Assembly (NCBI GenBank): GCA_011009095.1
Contig: VTPC01008047.1
Coordinates: 1-64,000, forward strand
Source: Ignelater luminosus
Taxonomy: Eukaryota > Arthropoda > Insecta > Coleoptera > Elateridae
Direction of reading: 5' to 3'
DNA length: 64,000 nucleotides
Each line of letters opens with the position of its first letter. Positions within the stretch are counted from its first letter, which is position 1. Of this stretch, positions 33,401-44,035 are shown piece after piece. A program made the translations under genes and the position numbers. The notes under the pieces were generated by a model, which worked only from the letters and a program-made list of their open reading frames with translations, was not told where the DNA came from and searched no databases.

Positions 33401-34459
33401 AAATGTAGGGGGGGGGGCTTAGAGTATTGCGTTGCGTAATATTCAAGGGGATTCGAACTTGCGTTACGGTTGCGTTATAAGGGGGGAGGGGGGTATAAAA
33501 ATCGTTCAATTTTGCGTTATGTAATTTAAGGACGGCCCTTAGGAGTTTGATGGTACGGAATATCTCCCGATAGTTATTAAATGTAAAACTCCACATGTTC
33601 AGACTTTTTGTTTGAAAACTGAATACCTACAAAGGAAGTTACAAGTATCACTACAAACTTTTATGAAATTTATCTAATTAGATTTAATAATGTTAACAAC
33701 TTTCTGTTCAGCTTTGTGTAACATAATAATGTGCAATTCTAATTTGCTATACACAAGAGTATCACTTTTAAAAAGAGTTTCTAAATCATAAATTATAATG
33801 CAATTTTTCCTTCCTGATTATATCATAGCTTATTACAAACTTTGTAATTTTCAGATTTTTGTGAACATCTAGAACGTTTAGAACAAGTAACAGAAGTTGT
33901 AGCTGTTTATAATCATAAATTAGTCACGTGGAGTTCATGGAAGACACATTCAATGACTTCTATTGGAGTTGGCAATCTTGCGTGTTGTTCCAATCTAAGA
34001 GAACTAGATGTTGGTTGGTGTCTCATCCTTGGTGAACCAGGAGATTGCCTTGAAAGAATTGCCACTGGTTGTAAAGATCTAAGAAGGTAGATATTTGATT
34101 TTATTTCAATTGTAATTTTGAAGCATAATCTTTATTTAATTGTAGACTAATCATATCTGGATGGAGAGGTGTAAGTGACCATCTCTTGTTACCTATCATA
34201 AGATCTTGTAAACAATTAACTCAGTTGGATTTATTGGGAATTAAAAATATTTCGGGAGATATTTGTGAAAGAGTCTTAGCATCACTGCCTAAATTGCAGT
34301 TACTGGATATAAGCTTTTGTGATTTAGTGAAAATAGAACAGGTGCAATATTAAAGTAATATTTTTACAAAAACTCTATTTCTAATTATATTTTTTTTAGG
34401 TGATGGTATGGCAGGAACAATATCCAAATGTTGTTATACAAAGTTGCCCTTCAGATTAG
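22827..34459 (+). CDS. FBXL4: FBXL4-like F-box and leucine-rich-repeat protein, complete coding region in 11 exons
   Basis: Probable SCF ubiquitin-ligase substrate receptor. In vertebrates FBXL4 acts at mitochondria and restrains mitophagy. Exons: 22827-23048, 23127-23227, 23283-23471, 23538-23754, 23815-23940, 23996-24120, 24180-24286, 24341-24499, 33855-34086, 34146-34341, 34400-34459. All introns are GT-AG, phases agree, and the total is 1734 bases (577 residues, slightly shorter than the roughly 620 of vertebrate FBXL4). Order: N-terminal jelly-roll/discoidin-like region (about 70-200, RSYGKWWNES, IYETYNPGAVVRLWG), basic linker, F-box (about 238-275), then leucine-rich repeats to the C-terminus. 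Most introns are about 55-80 bases, but intron 8 is 9.4 kb and packed with transposons. The start is the first ATG after in-frame stops; a second in-frame ATG lies four codons on. Confidence 0.9.
24500..25811. other. FBXL4 intron 8, first part
   Basis: AT-rich intronic sequence. 24990-25140 has recurring ggttttgattctgg, ttggttctggttcc and ggttttgatccgg words on a background of a-rich inverse words (gaaaaaaccaaaa), a degenerate repeat of unknown family. No exon was seen. Confidence 0.35.
25874..26645. mobile_element. 772-bp foldback element (TA target), nested in the long-TIR transposon
   Basis: The ends are inverted over about 80 bases (left cagggtgataattttaaaac, taactctttaattagtaaaa; right the inverse at 26570-26645) and flanked by TA. 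The inside is itself repetitive: the module cactaccccatgtgtgat, ttttaaagggtata, aaaatcggcccagctg occurs three times, once inverted (26180-26290). No coding potential. Confidence 0.75.
27491..29030 (+). pseudogene. Decayed transposase-like gene of a multicopy insect transposon family
   Basis: A basic N-terminal region (RMKRYCEKRKQEDPEYQKKE, RALKRKKKES) is followed in other frames by KLGLKIIDRMEKN-like sequence, CSGIRDSVVVWKDGEKIT and QRHYFTVFT. Later come IDFAMLHCCEYQNEIQSALW, TLFTAAS, YHKDKSTVLVFI, SDGPSSEFKNKF, YFATSHGKGVVDGIGSNLKR and SAEDFADLAATLFP. The order (FAE/M-C-EYQ-EIQSA, D-K, SDGP-S-FKN, ATSHGKG-VDGIG) is that of a transposon-encoded protein common in insect genomes. I cannot name the superfamily with certainty. 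Several stops and frameshifts are present. Confidence 0.65.
29421..29737. mobile_element. Small inverted-repeat element inside the long-TIR transposon
   Basis: Left aatataaactgaccggccac, cctgaaatatttccagaacc; right ggttttgcaaactatttcag ggtggccg and gccggtcaatttatttt, the inverse. The arms are about 35-50 bases with an AT-rich middle and no coding motif. Confidence 0.55.
30519..30895. mobile_element. 377-bp MITE with ~45-bp terminal inverted repeats, TA target
   Basis: Left caggaccatcatcaatagga, ggaagccatgtgaccac; right gtggtcacgtggcttcctcc, tattgatgatgtccctg. The arms match at nearly every position and are flanked by TA (30517-30518 and 30896-30897). The interior is AT-rich and noncoding. 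It inserted in FBXL4 intron 8 next to the long-TIR transposon. Confidence 0.8.
30896..31799. other. FBXL4 intron 8, nothing recognised
   Basis: AT-rich sequence with no repeat, exon or motif that I can support. Confidence 0.45.
31800..32125. repeat. Dispersed repeat, copy 1 (shared with 55570-56370)
   Basis: Contains ggattcgtgatcagcgaccc, then cctcctagaagccat, gaaggtctcaatagtca, gaatgaNcNtggggtca and tagaactcattRcaaaaaag. The same blocks recur in the same order and orientation at 55910-56360 with few differences. Noncoding. Confidence 0.7.
32363..32540. mobile_element. hAT-like MITE
   Basis: Terminal inverted repeats: cagcgcttcttaaac at the left, gtttaagaagtgctgctg at the right. Next to them are the typical internal words catgaccccattttcc and ggggtcgtgaccca. 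The CAG...CTG ends and the gacccc-rich subterminal sequence fit non-autonomous hAT elements. Flanking 8-bp duplication is not clear (taata on both sides). Confidence 0.65.
32570..33073 (+). mobile_element. Internally deleted mariner/IS630-type element
   Basis: TA-flanked ends caaggtgtcct and ccaccttg form a short inverted repeat (about 9 bases). At 32840-32920 the plus strand reads EIITPETIQNAINGFER, then LYHC and AMN, the C-terminal pattern of many Tc1/mariner transposases (ITPE-L-N-x-x-x-x-F-x-x-R-L-x-x-C-x-x-x-x-G). The rest of the gene is gone. Confidence 0.6.
33137..33538. mobile_element. 402-bp MITE with GTTACGTAACG-type ends, TTA target
   Basis: Left gggactccttaaattacgta acgc; right gcgttatgtaatttaaggac ggccc. 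TTA flanks both sides (33134-33136 and 33539-33541). Inside are several more gcgttacg/cgtaacg words and G-rich runs (gggggggg near 33408, ggggggaggggg near 33481). No coding capacity. Confidence 0.75.
33539..33854. other. FBXL4 intron 8, end
   Basis: Unremarkable AT-rich sequence leading to the exon 9 acceptor. Confidence 0.5.
33855..34459 (+). CDS. FBXL4: FBXL4-like coding exons 9 to 11
   Basis: Exon 9 (acceptor tttcag before 33855) holds WKTHSMTSIGVGNLACCSNL and LRELDVGWCLIL. Exon 10 holds RLIISGWRGVSDHLLLPIIR, LTQLDLLG and LQLLDISFCD. Exon 11 codes VMVWQEQYPNVVIQSCPSD and the stop at 34457-34459. The LRR spacing and the short tail after the last repeat match the end of FBXL4. Phase 1 at 24499 matches the two leading bases of exon 9 after the 9.4-kb intron. 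Confidence 0.87.
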
Positions 34460-35631
34460 ATGTCTTTACAATGAGAGTAAATTATTTATTTTTTGGTCAT
34501 ACTGATGATAGTTCTAGAATTAAGAATTAGATATTGACTAATTATGGAGGATGCAATGTTATTAGTTATTTTTAAAATTTATTTTAACATGTAATTGGAA
34601 TAATAATAATTAATTAGTAAGTGATGTAGATAAGTAATTTATAAAAGAGAGGAGCAATAGGTTGATAGTGTGACATTTGTTATTAAAAGGGGTACAAATT
34701 TGCATGTGATTAGTATTTTTATTAAGACAATATTTCCAGTGTTAAGTATTTTAACTTTGAACACAATAATTCTCTAGATTGCTATATAAACTTTGTGACG
34801 GTGACGGTGTAAACACATAACACATACACCTTTTTTTTTTTAAGTTTTAACAGTGTTGCCAACAGTCACACCAACTACTTTTATTTATAATTTTTATTAT
34901 AGTAATGAAATACATACATTATTTCATGGTTGTAAAATAAATAACAGAAACATTGTAGTTTTTGCATCCTTGTAGAAGTTAGAAATAATCAAGTTCCCAA
35001 TTTATGTACAAACTAGGCAAGAAATCTAACTAGTGGAATGACTTGATGAATTAAATAAAACAATTGACAATCTCCCAGTATCTTTTTTAACGATTAAGTC
35101 TAGAGAATGTAATATTAATATATTTCTTTCAATCAAATAAAATTTTATAACTAATATCTCCCCAGGCAATATTGTTTAAATTGTCACTGGTGTAATGTAA
35201 TAGTTCGTATTTGTGACAGACAAAATGTATATTTTTATTCTGTATAAATAATGCAGATCATGTTTATGCAAGCGTACGTAGAAGAAAGCACAACCATACT
35301 TGTTGTTTTTGTTATCTATCTATGTAGGTTGTGACATATCGCAAATTCAGGGAGTTATTATGTCCATTGTAAGTTTTAACAAGCAAATAATAATTACAAC
35401 AAGATACATAAATTATATATTAGATTTATTTTTATTCAAATATATTTTTATATATGAGTTATGTAAACTTGTAAAATAAAAAGTGTTATAACTTGGTTTT
35501 TCGTATTTTGTTTAATGAGTTAGTTCATTTCTACCGAACGATGAGATCTTTTAGGTTGTCTATAGAATAAGTATAGTTTTCATTGTCTTGAATACATTTC
35601 TACACCATGCAACTCAACGAAAGATATTATA
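34460..35631. other. FBXL4 3' UTR and following intergenic sequence
   Basis: AT-rich sequence with several AATAAA words. The 3' UTR probably ends between 35050 and 35500. No other feature was recognised. Confidence 0.4.
35475..35480 (+). terminator. Candidate polyadenylation signal of the FBXL4-like gene
   Basis: AATAAA lies about 1 kb after the stop codon. Earlier hexamers in the AT-rich stretch near 35055 and 35140 are alternatives; the sequence does not decide between them. Confidence 0.3.
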
Positions 35632-38600
35632 CAGGGTGTTAGTGAACTAATAGTACTCCGTGAAACAGGCGATAGAAAAGGTCATTTGAAATAGAAAATT
35701 TTAGTAAAAATTGTTTCTATCTTGTGCCGTTTTCGAGAAAATGTGAAAAACAGCTAGTACTATCTGGCAACGGTGTCGCACTAAAACCTTGACTATAGCC
35801 TTATGTAAACGTATTTTAGGCACCCCCTAATAAATCATTAGAAAGTTGAGTTCAATTTTCTAAAACGTTTTACCTGGGATGAATCCTTGGTCATAAAACC
35901 GTAAATAATCTTCTGTTTGTTGTACTTCCGCCTTCTACTTAAAAGGGGTGTCGAATGTTACTTCTTTAAACGACACAATTGTATTGTATTGTAAAATCGT
36001 TTAATATTAGACTTCTTGTAATGTAAATTTACGTAAACAGTAGTTTTTGTTAAATGCCGGTTTGTAGGGAATAACTGAAAAAAGTAAATTAAAAAAGTTT
36101 TTTGTAGCTAATTTGATGTTAGGATATCCTAGAAACCAACATTCAACAAGAACCACTTTTTATGTAAACTAACACTGCAAAAACATACTCAAGTTTCAAA
36201 TGATTTTTACACAATTAATAATACAGTGTGTAAACTGAAATGTCTATTGAAAAAACAATACAAGCTTAAATGCTGTTGAATTGCTTATTATTTTATTTTG
36301 TGCTGATACCGGAAGTCTTTGAATAATTCTTTAACTTTTTAAGGAGTAGGTGTTTTTTAGAAAAAGGGGATTTGGTAAAAAATATCTACAACCATCTTCT
36401 CATGTCAAGGTAGTAGGTATTCCTTGATTAAAAATTATCTAAATTATTAGCATCGCATAAAGATGTTAGAAAAGTAATAGTACTAACATTAACTGACAGT
36501 CGGGTGTAATAAGCGTCCATTCCGCACAAAAAGGAACTTAGAAGAAGCGTTAAAAAATGAACTTACATGAATTGAGTGCAGCTATAGCATGCTCAAAATG
36601 TCCATTGACGTCAATGCAGAGCTGGGCACGTCGTCTCCAATTGCGCATAACCGTCGGTAATATTTCGTGCTGATGATGACGAAATTTGGCAACGGCAACT
36701 GCAATGCAACGGTGGCAATCTCCGAAACATACACCCTTGATTTGAGATAACCCCACAAAAAGAAATCCAGAGGAGTTAAATCAGGACTGCGTGGGGGCCA
36801 TTTTACAACTCCACCTCGACCAATTCAGCTCCCAGGAAAAACCTCGTTGAGATGGTTGCGAACTTCGACACTGAAATGTGGAGGTGCCCCATCGTGTAGA
36901 AACCACATATTTTGTCGGACATTAATCGGCGCATTTTCTAATAATGGAGGAAGCTGTTCCTGAAGAAAATTGAGGTATGTTGCCCCATTAACTCGGGGTG
37001 GTAATTCATATGGACCGATTAACTGATTTCCAACTATACCAGCCCATAGATTGACGGCAAACCGCTGCTGGAAATTAGTACGTCGAATGATATGCGGATT
37101 TTCGATACTCCAGACATGGTTATTTCTAAAATTTAACACTCCATTGCGCGTAAAGCAGCATTCATCAGTGCTGCATACGTATTTTGCAAAGTCGGGTTGT
37201 CGTCGATGTTGTCGTAGAAACCATCTGCAAAAATCTCTGCCACGTGGAAAGTCAGCTGCAACTAGAGCTTGTACCCTTTGCACGTGGTAAGCGTGCAATT
37301 GCTGTTTATGTAATGCACGCCACACGGTCCAATGCGATACAGGGACATGCCTTGCAATTTCTCTAGTGCTTAATTGAGGATCATTTTCAATCATCTCCAG
37401 AATATCGTCTTCTGCTTCCAGAATTCGTAGGGGACGCTCTCTGCCACCTCCGACGCCTCTTTGCGGTTGTAAATTCGCCGTTTCCCGTCCTCGTTGAATA
37501 ATAGCCAGCGGTCTTCTTTGAGTCGGTCCCACTCTGTTGAGAAATCGTTCAGCATACAAACGTGCTGCAGCTGCAGCGTTTTGACGAGCTTCACCATACA
37601 GAATCACCATGTCCATTAATTCTGCGTTAGTAAATTCCAGCTCAGCCATTTTATAACAATAATTAAACTATCACGGTAAACAATAAAAACAATAAATAAT
37701 AATATAATGATTATAAAACACAATAAACACAACCACCAGGCACTAAGGAATTTGAAAATACCAAGAACAACCCACAATAACCACGCACAATCGCCAAAAA
37801 GTTTCCACCCAAATCACTTAAAGATCTAAGCGAAACTGAACCTGAAATGATTGCACATGGCTGGCCGCAAAATCTTGTTCAAAAGAATCGTCTCGGTAAA
37901 TTCGGATACTTTGAATGTAAGCGTATTTCCTGTAAAAATAATTTGCCTTTTGTCGGTTTACACTACATAGTACCGTTGTATGTAAATCAACAAAGGGCTG
38001 CGCTTAATAGCACCTTAAAAGTAGAACAAAAATAGGTTTACTTCTTTGACCAAGATAAAAGAAGATAGCTAACGGTAAAAGGAACTAATCTTTTTCCTGG
38101 TATAATCCATCATAAATAACATTTCAGTTGATTTTGGTTTACTTCTTGTAATACAAAACCATTAAGTTCAGTAACATCAACTTAAGGATAATGCACCCTT
38201 TCTCTGACGTACTTCGAATACAATAAAGTACTATCAACGCTACTATTTATGAAGAAGATAACGAGCAATATTCAAATCACTGATAATCTTGAAAAGGATA
38301 ATTGTTAATGAAAAAACATGCAAATGCATTTTTTAATTACAGTATAAATTAAACTCTTTTTAATTTCTAATTATCTCCTTTATTTATTGTGATTCTTAAT
38401 TAAAGAAGATAAAACCAAAAACAGTTGAAGCTGCATTTTATAAAAATAATTGTTATGTAAAAATCTCCTTTCCAGCTACACGCTGACCTCCAATCATTAT
38501 GTTGCTTTTGTCATTTTTACTATAAGTTTTCTAAAATCTTTTGACCCAAACTAAGTGGACAAACTACCTGCTATTTACTGGAATGTCTGGCTTGACTAGG

Positions 38601-38979
38601 GTTAAAGAAAGCGAAAGTGTTTATTTATTTGCGGAACACCAAATTTCCTTTTCAAGAGGTGCAGAGTTGCCAATTCTCTTAGTAATTTCATTCGTGCATT
38701 TTTCGTAATGCATTTTGTTCTTTTGTGGCCAAACTCATAAATTTACAAAAATATTGTAAAATACTTTTTTATTAAGCTGAATGAGACCAATCTTCTGAAT
38801 AAATCTCAAAGTAGAATGTTAACTAGTTATTGAATAATAACGTATGAAAGTTTGGAACTTTATTAATCGTTTCTGGGAAAACCGTTGAGATTTTACCATA
38901 ATTGTATAAGACTTTTCTGTTCGTATTGATGTCCTGTACCACCTGTTTCCCGGACTACTATTAGTTCACTAACACCCTG
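35632..38979 (-). mobile_element. 3.35-kb Tc1/mariner-superfamily transposon with ~40-bp TIRs
   Basis: Left end cagggtgttagtgaactaat, agtactccgtgaaacagg; the right end is its inverse with about three mismatches. TA flanks both ends (35630-35631 and 38980-38981). It holds one transposase gene on the minus strand (37649 to about 36550). At 3.35 kb it is longer than usual for such an element, so further insertions or non-transposase sequence probably lie at 37650-38930. Confidence 0.85.
36550..37649 (-). pseudogene. Transposase of the TIR transposon, one stop and one frameshift from intact
   Basis: Starts MAELEFTNAELMDMVILYGE. Parts in order: N-terminal HTH with an AxxLYxERF motif (about 1-45), a second HTH (LSTREIARHVPVSHWTVWRA, about 93-112), then the DDE/D domain: STDECCFTRNG (first D), WFLHDGAPPHFS (second D) and, after a TGA at 36825-36827, PPRSPDLTPLDFFLWGYLK (third D about 37 residues from the second). 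The last segment (VMRNWRRRAQLCIDVNGHFE) is in another frame, so there is also a frameshift near 36740. The stop replaces the tryptophan that usually follows FPxR/S in this family. Confidence 0.85.
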
Positions 38980-39210
38980 TATATTATGAGCCCAACTTCA
39001 CCAAATCAACAGGCTTATATAGTGACCATCAAAAAGTTTACACCAAATGGGAAAAATATGAGTTTTTTAAAAAACTCTGTCAACAATCTGTGCATGTCTG
39101 AAAACCAAAACTATGCTACTTTGATCTACCCAGCCATTTTCTGTTTGGCAGAGAATAGCTTTTTTTTTATCATGACCAAAATTGAAAATTTATACCAATG
39201 TTTCCAATCC

Positions 39211-39887
39211 TATTTTAATACAGTATGAAAGACTAACACCAGATAAAATGCTTAGTATAAATACAGAAGCAATTTTTCTGTCAGATTTCAAAAAAGATGA
39301 AAATCTAAGATATTGTAGTTCTTGGACAATTTAGATAAGTATGTGAATTTGAATTTTGATTACTTATTTTTATGGAAAGTGGTTATTGATTTTTATTTTC
39401 AGAAATTATGTGAAGCAATATTATTCTTTTGCAGACTCTCAATTCTCAAGCTTAGAAGACAACATGTCCTAATTTTGAATGGTTTTGGTTCAAGGCGTTT
39501 TCATCGCCAAATATTTTACGATAATTTCTGATTTCTCAATATTGCTTTGCCAAAGATATTAATTGGAATTTCTAGAAGTGTAATATGGAGAAATGAGAAT
39601 TACAGTAAAATATTTAACGATGAAAAGGCTGCACCAAAACTCTTCAAAATCAGGACACATCTTGTAAGCTCAAGAAATGGGAGTCTGAGAAAGAATAGTT
39701 TTTTCAGATAATTTCTGGAAACAAAGATCAATAATCTAACTGTTCATAAAAACTGACTAATCAAAATTTAAATCTGCATGCCCAAATTGCACAAAAAGTG
39801 CCAAATCCTAACATATTTTTAGAAATTGACTTTTTTTTTAAACAAAGCATCTCATCTGGTGATAGTGTCTCAGACTGTGTTAAAATC
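39211..39887. repeat. 680-bp imperfect palindrome (foldback)
   Basis: The left arm (39211-39550) and right arm (about 39575-39887) are inverse copies with many substitutions and small gaps. Matching blocks include taacaccagataaaatgctt, aaattttgattacttatttt, ttcagaaattatgtgaa, ctcaagcttaRaagacaaca and tcatcgccaaatattttac. The centre lies near 39560. The right arm stops just before the mariner-type element at 39902. No coding motif was found in the arms. Confidence 0.75.
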
Positions 39888-39901
39888 TCAACAAGTTAAT
39901 A

Positions 39902-40592
39902 CAAGGTGTCCAAAAAGGGTATCAGCACTTGGTTTGCTCGTTTGCTCTCGGACGCGGCAGTGACGACGCTTGTGGTGTAGGTTGAATTGTATAACGGTGC
40001 AGGGAAATTCGGTTGCAATGGAACCGTTTATCAGAATGAACAAGCACTTACAGTAAATACCCAGCGATATTGTTCAATGTTAAGAGATTTTCTTGCGCCA
40101 TCCCTACAACAGTTTCAAGGCTTTAACTTGGAAACTTGGTTCCAGCAAGATGGCGTAACATGTCACACATCAAATCAAGCACTCGAAGCTGTGTGGCAAT
40201 TATTCGCAAACAAAGTTATCTCAAGAAGAGACAATATTAACTGGTCCCCTAGGAACCCCGATTTGTCGCCCCTTAATTATTTCTTGTGGGGGCTACTTTA
40301 AAAGTAAGGTCTACGAGAATAATTCAGCTAATATGCAACAATTAAAGGAAAACATCCAGGCGGAAATAAGATTAGTCTCGATGGAATTGTGTGGATGAGT
40401 TATCAATAATCTTTGCTCTCGATTTGAAAAGTGCATGCAATGCAACGGACATCATTTAGACAATAATATTGTTTTTGGCCCATAAATTTCCATTGACTGT
40501 ACATTTAGAAAATATAATTAAATCATCATAAAAATTTTCCGTATTTTATTTATACACAAATTACATTGCCGATACCCTTTTTGGACATCTTG
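39902..40592 (+). mobile_element. 691-bp deleted mariner/IS630-type transposon with TIRs
   Basis: Left caaggtgtccaaaaagggta tc; right the inverse (gatacccttt ttggacatct tg). TA flanks both sides. The interior (39987-40470) codes the C-terminal half of a DDE/D transposase: LETWFQQDGVTCHTSNQALE, WSPRNPDLSPLNYFLWG, then in another frame LKENIQAEIRLVS, and RFEKCMQCNGHHLDN. The N-terminal half and first catalytic D are deleted. Confidence 0.8.
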
Positions 40593-40749
40593 TATAAACA
40601 ATATACAGATAGACTATTATAAGTAATCACTAAATAATAGTATCGATGACTAGTGTATTTACAATCTCAAAATGATGTGAAAGTCTAATGTACTTTGCAA
40701 TTTGGTAAATTTAATATCGGTCCATAGATAGTAGAACACAAGGTGGATT
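40593..40749. other. Short spacer between transposon relics
   Basis: AT-rich, no feature. Confidence 0.5.
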
Positions 40750-41135
40750 ATGCATTACAAGCATCTGGAGGAGTTTTAATGAGATTAAGGTAAGAACTGA
40801 AATGGCGAAACAGGCGTACAGGAAGATGAGTAGTATCTTGGAAAGTAAGCTGGAGTTGGAGCTGAGGGAAAGAACAGCAAAATGCTTTGTATGGAGCGTA
40901 ATATTGTACGGGTGTGAGAACTGGACTGTGACGAAAGATTCAAAAAGAGTAGAAGCGCCTAAGATGTAGGTCTGGAGGAAGATGCTAAACATGGAAGAAT
41001 AAAGTTAAGAATGGGGAAGTGCTGAGAAGAGTTGGAGAGCACAGATCAAAATTGGAAACAATTAACATAAAGAAAAGAAAGTGGTCAGGACACGTTTTAA
41101 GAAAGGATTGTTTGAAAGTTTATGTCTGAAACAAT
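40750..41135 (+). mobile_element. RTE-type LINE fragment (3' end of reverse transcriptase)
   Basis: Plus-strand reading: EMAKQAYRKMSSILESKLEL, TAKCFVWSVILYGCENWTVT, VEAPKM, WRKMLNM, then in another frame EVLRRVGEHRSKLE, INIKKRKWSGHVLRKDCL. This is the conserved tail after the RT fingers (VWS-LLYG-E-WT; W-RKML; GHVLR-D). Both catalytic boxes are missing. Confidence 0.7.
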
Positions 41136-43443
41136 ATTTAAGTGTTCTGCTTTTTGAGGCTCTATTCCCCTCTTTTTTTTGTCAATTCCTATATTATATA
41201 GTGTTGAGATGCAGATGGCCAACAACAACTATTATGTATGTATTGGGTTACTAATTTGATACAATTTTGAAGAATGTATTTATAGTCAGTTGGAAAGTCT
41301 CTTGAGCAGTTTTTTGACTTGCCCGAATATTACTTTTAAAGTTACAGGCGGACTGATTAGCCTCTCATAACCTTTTAGAACATGCGTAAAACACTATTTA
41401 TTACTTCCAGTCTGTGTACTATGTCAAAAATTTCCCTTTCAAGATGTCTTAATCGTAGATGATTGATCAGAAACTAAGAATTTCAATTTATGATTTTTAA
41501 TCCAGCAGAGTAAATTGAACTACAAGCAGGTAAAGATAAACAGCCTTTCCATAGACATTTCTGAGGATTGTGGGGAGGTTCAAAATTCTAACTAAATTTA
41601 TTCCAATGGAGAGACAAATGGACAAGTTTCTTATTTAACCGCAAATAAATATTCTAATCCTTTATTGTTGATTCTGCATATGGCGGCATAAAGATAGCTT
41701 TTCCAAATTTTGATTTTATTCTGTAAACTCGGTTGAGGTAAGTTGCTGAGTTTTTACACATGAAAGAACAGTAGGTCCTGGAGGTGACCGTGAAATTCGA
41801 AAAATATTAAGATGAATCTAAAATGAAATTTAAAAACGCAGATAATCTTGGACGTAAAAAATCTCAGAGCGAACCAAATATCATTCTAGGAGACATCGGC
41901 AACTTCTACTCTCCACAGGTTTTTAGCAATTTCTATTGCAACTTCAAGAAATACAATTAATGAAATGTGAGGAATATTAATAAAGTCGGTGTATCTATAA
42001 CATAAATTGTAGTTAATGTTATAGGTAATGAAAAGGACAAACTCATAAATATCTGTAGCGTTCGTTACCATTTGCCCTGAACAACGACTCCTCCAAAAAT
42101 ATTCAAATCTGACCCTTACGCTAATCATGCGCGTTCAAGACCTATTTCCACTAAATTTAAAATTTGATAAATTTGCATAAAGATGTTACTAATATACAAA
42201 ATAATAAATAAAACGTAATACAGCGAAGCGCTTCTGATGAGAATTGCAATCAAGTAGTTGTTGGTGAAGATGATGTAGGCAGGCGGTGCTGAAGGTATTA
42301 GACATAGTAATGACTAGTTGCAGGTGAACAAAAAGGACTGAACTTTTGACGGATCACCTGTGGTAGAACTCCATTCGAACTCCAAACACAGAAAACTAGA
42401 GAGCTGGATGGAGCTGACTGTCCGTGGCTAAAGAGTCCCAAATTTCGGGATAAGTAGTAGCGATGACAATGACGGAAGAGGAACGATGACGAAGTTCTAC
42501 AACCAAACAACGCGCGGCAATGTCAGAAATGGAGAAAGTAGGAGCTTATACACACAAAGGATGGTTAAACGACTGCGACGGTGGTAAAGATTATCCCGCA
42601 GATTAACTTTTAAATGGTAGAAAGTGAATACTCTTCATCGCAATTGATGTTATTGGGATGCTCGTGTATCTCTTTTGCTTTTTTGATTTTTCTATGAAGA
42701 TGATTTGAATGTAATATAAATTTCCAAACAGTATGTTATGCCCCGTCTAACGTCGATGCTAGGCAACTGCAGACGTAGATTATAATACACCGCTCATGTT
42801 CAGTAATCCGTGTATACAGAATCAGGGGAACATAGTATGCTAGGCACTTTTTTAGACAACGGTATTGGATGTTTATGGTCAAGAGAAGGTAGAAGTCGTA
42901 TTTTGCTAATGGTCTGAAGACAGTTTTGATTTATTGAGATAAGTGCGGATGCTGAGAAACTTTCTTTGGCGTTGCTTGATACCGCAGTTTATGTCCTTTT
43001 TGTTATAGTCATGGTTAAGAAGCGTGCTTCGGATATGTTCTAATGCTTTTTAGAATTTTAATGTCGTTGAGTTGTGCAACGAAAAATCGCAACAAAAAAT
43101 AAGTAGAAGTCAGTCCAGTGAGTTCAGATGCTTATTAGCTGAACAAAATGTGTTGACAATAGACCGAAAAGGAATATTTAGTGTTTCTTTGCAAGACCAT
43201 ACGAGCTTGTTGTATTCAATGCACACGTGATATTACCTTGCGTTAAGGTAAGCTAGAAAATTTATTGAGCGAAATAATAATTACTATACTTTATGAATTC
43301 TGATTATTAGGTGGCTATATGCCAGAAAGTCTTTTTTGTCGGTGTTACTGTTTAAACAAAGAAGTTATTAAAACAGAAAAATCAAAGTAGTTATTATATG
43401 GCAGCATTTTTACAAGATCTAGTAAACTCTTACGCTTCCTATA
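41136..43443. other. Intergenic, no recognised gene
   Basis: AT-rich with a GC-richer patch at 42240-42600 of unknown origin. Short frames lack support. Confidence 0.4.
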
Positions 43444-44035
43444 CAGCGTGTTAAAAAAGTAAAGCACAAATTCATTTACGGCGTTGTTTTTGCTTCTCTT
43501 TCTCAGGGAGATCTTTTCTTTGGTTTTCAATTCATTACGACCAGCATATCTATAAAGTGACAATAATCAAGGTTACTTTTAATTAACAATTACTGAGCAA
43601 TAAAATGGCAGGAAAGACAGCACATTTTAATTTCTGTTTTATTTTCTTAAATTTCTAGGAATTTATTTTAAAAAAAGCCTGATTTTACATTAAAATGCCG
43701 AGTTTCCAATAATAAGTAATTGCGAAATTATGTAAGTATCTGATGGGTTATTTTATGATGAAACTACTTAATTGAAACTTTGGTAGGCTGGCATTTTGAT
43801 TTAGGTGGATGAGATTTTCTGAGACTTGGGCATTAATACCAATTTAGTGAGATGACACACAAGTACTCTTTGTATTAAATTTCTTTTTTCAAAGGGGCTT
43901 CCTACCAAATCTAAATAAAGATTTTTTTGCTTATAATATATCTAATTAAAAAATATCAACCTGTTCTAGGTTTTTTTATAAAAATTAAAAAAAAACGCAA
44001 TAAATGAATTTGTGCGTTACTTTTTTAACACGCTG
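43444..44035. mobile_element. 592-bp MITE with ~40-bp TIRs, TA target
   Basis: Left cagcgtgttaaaaaagtaaa, gcacaaattcatttacggcg; right the inverse (cgcaataaatgaatttgtgc, gttacttttttaacacgctg). TA on both sides. The interior is AT-rich and noncoding. Confidence 0.8.
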
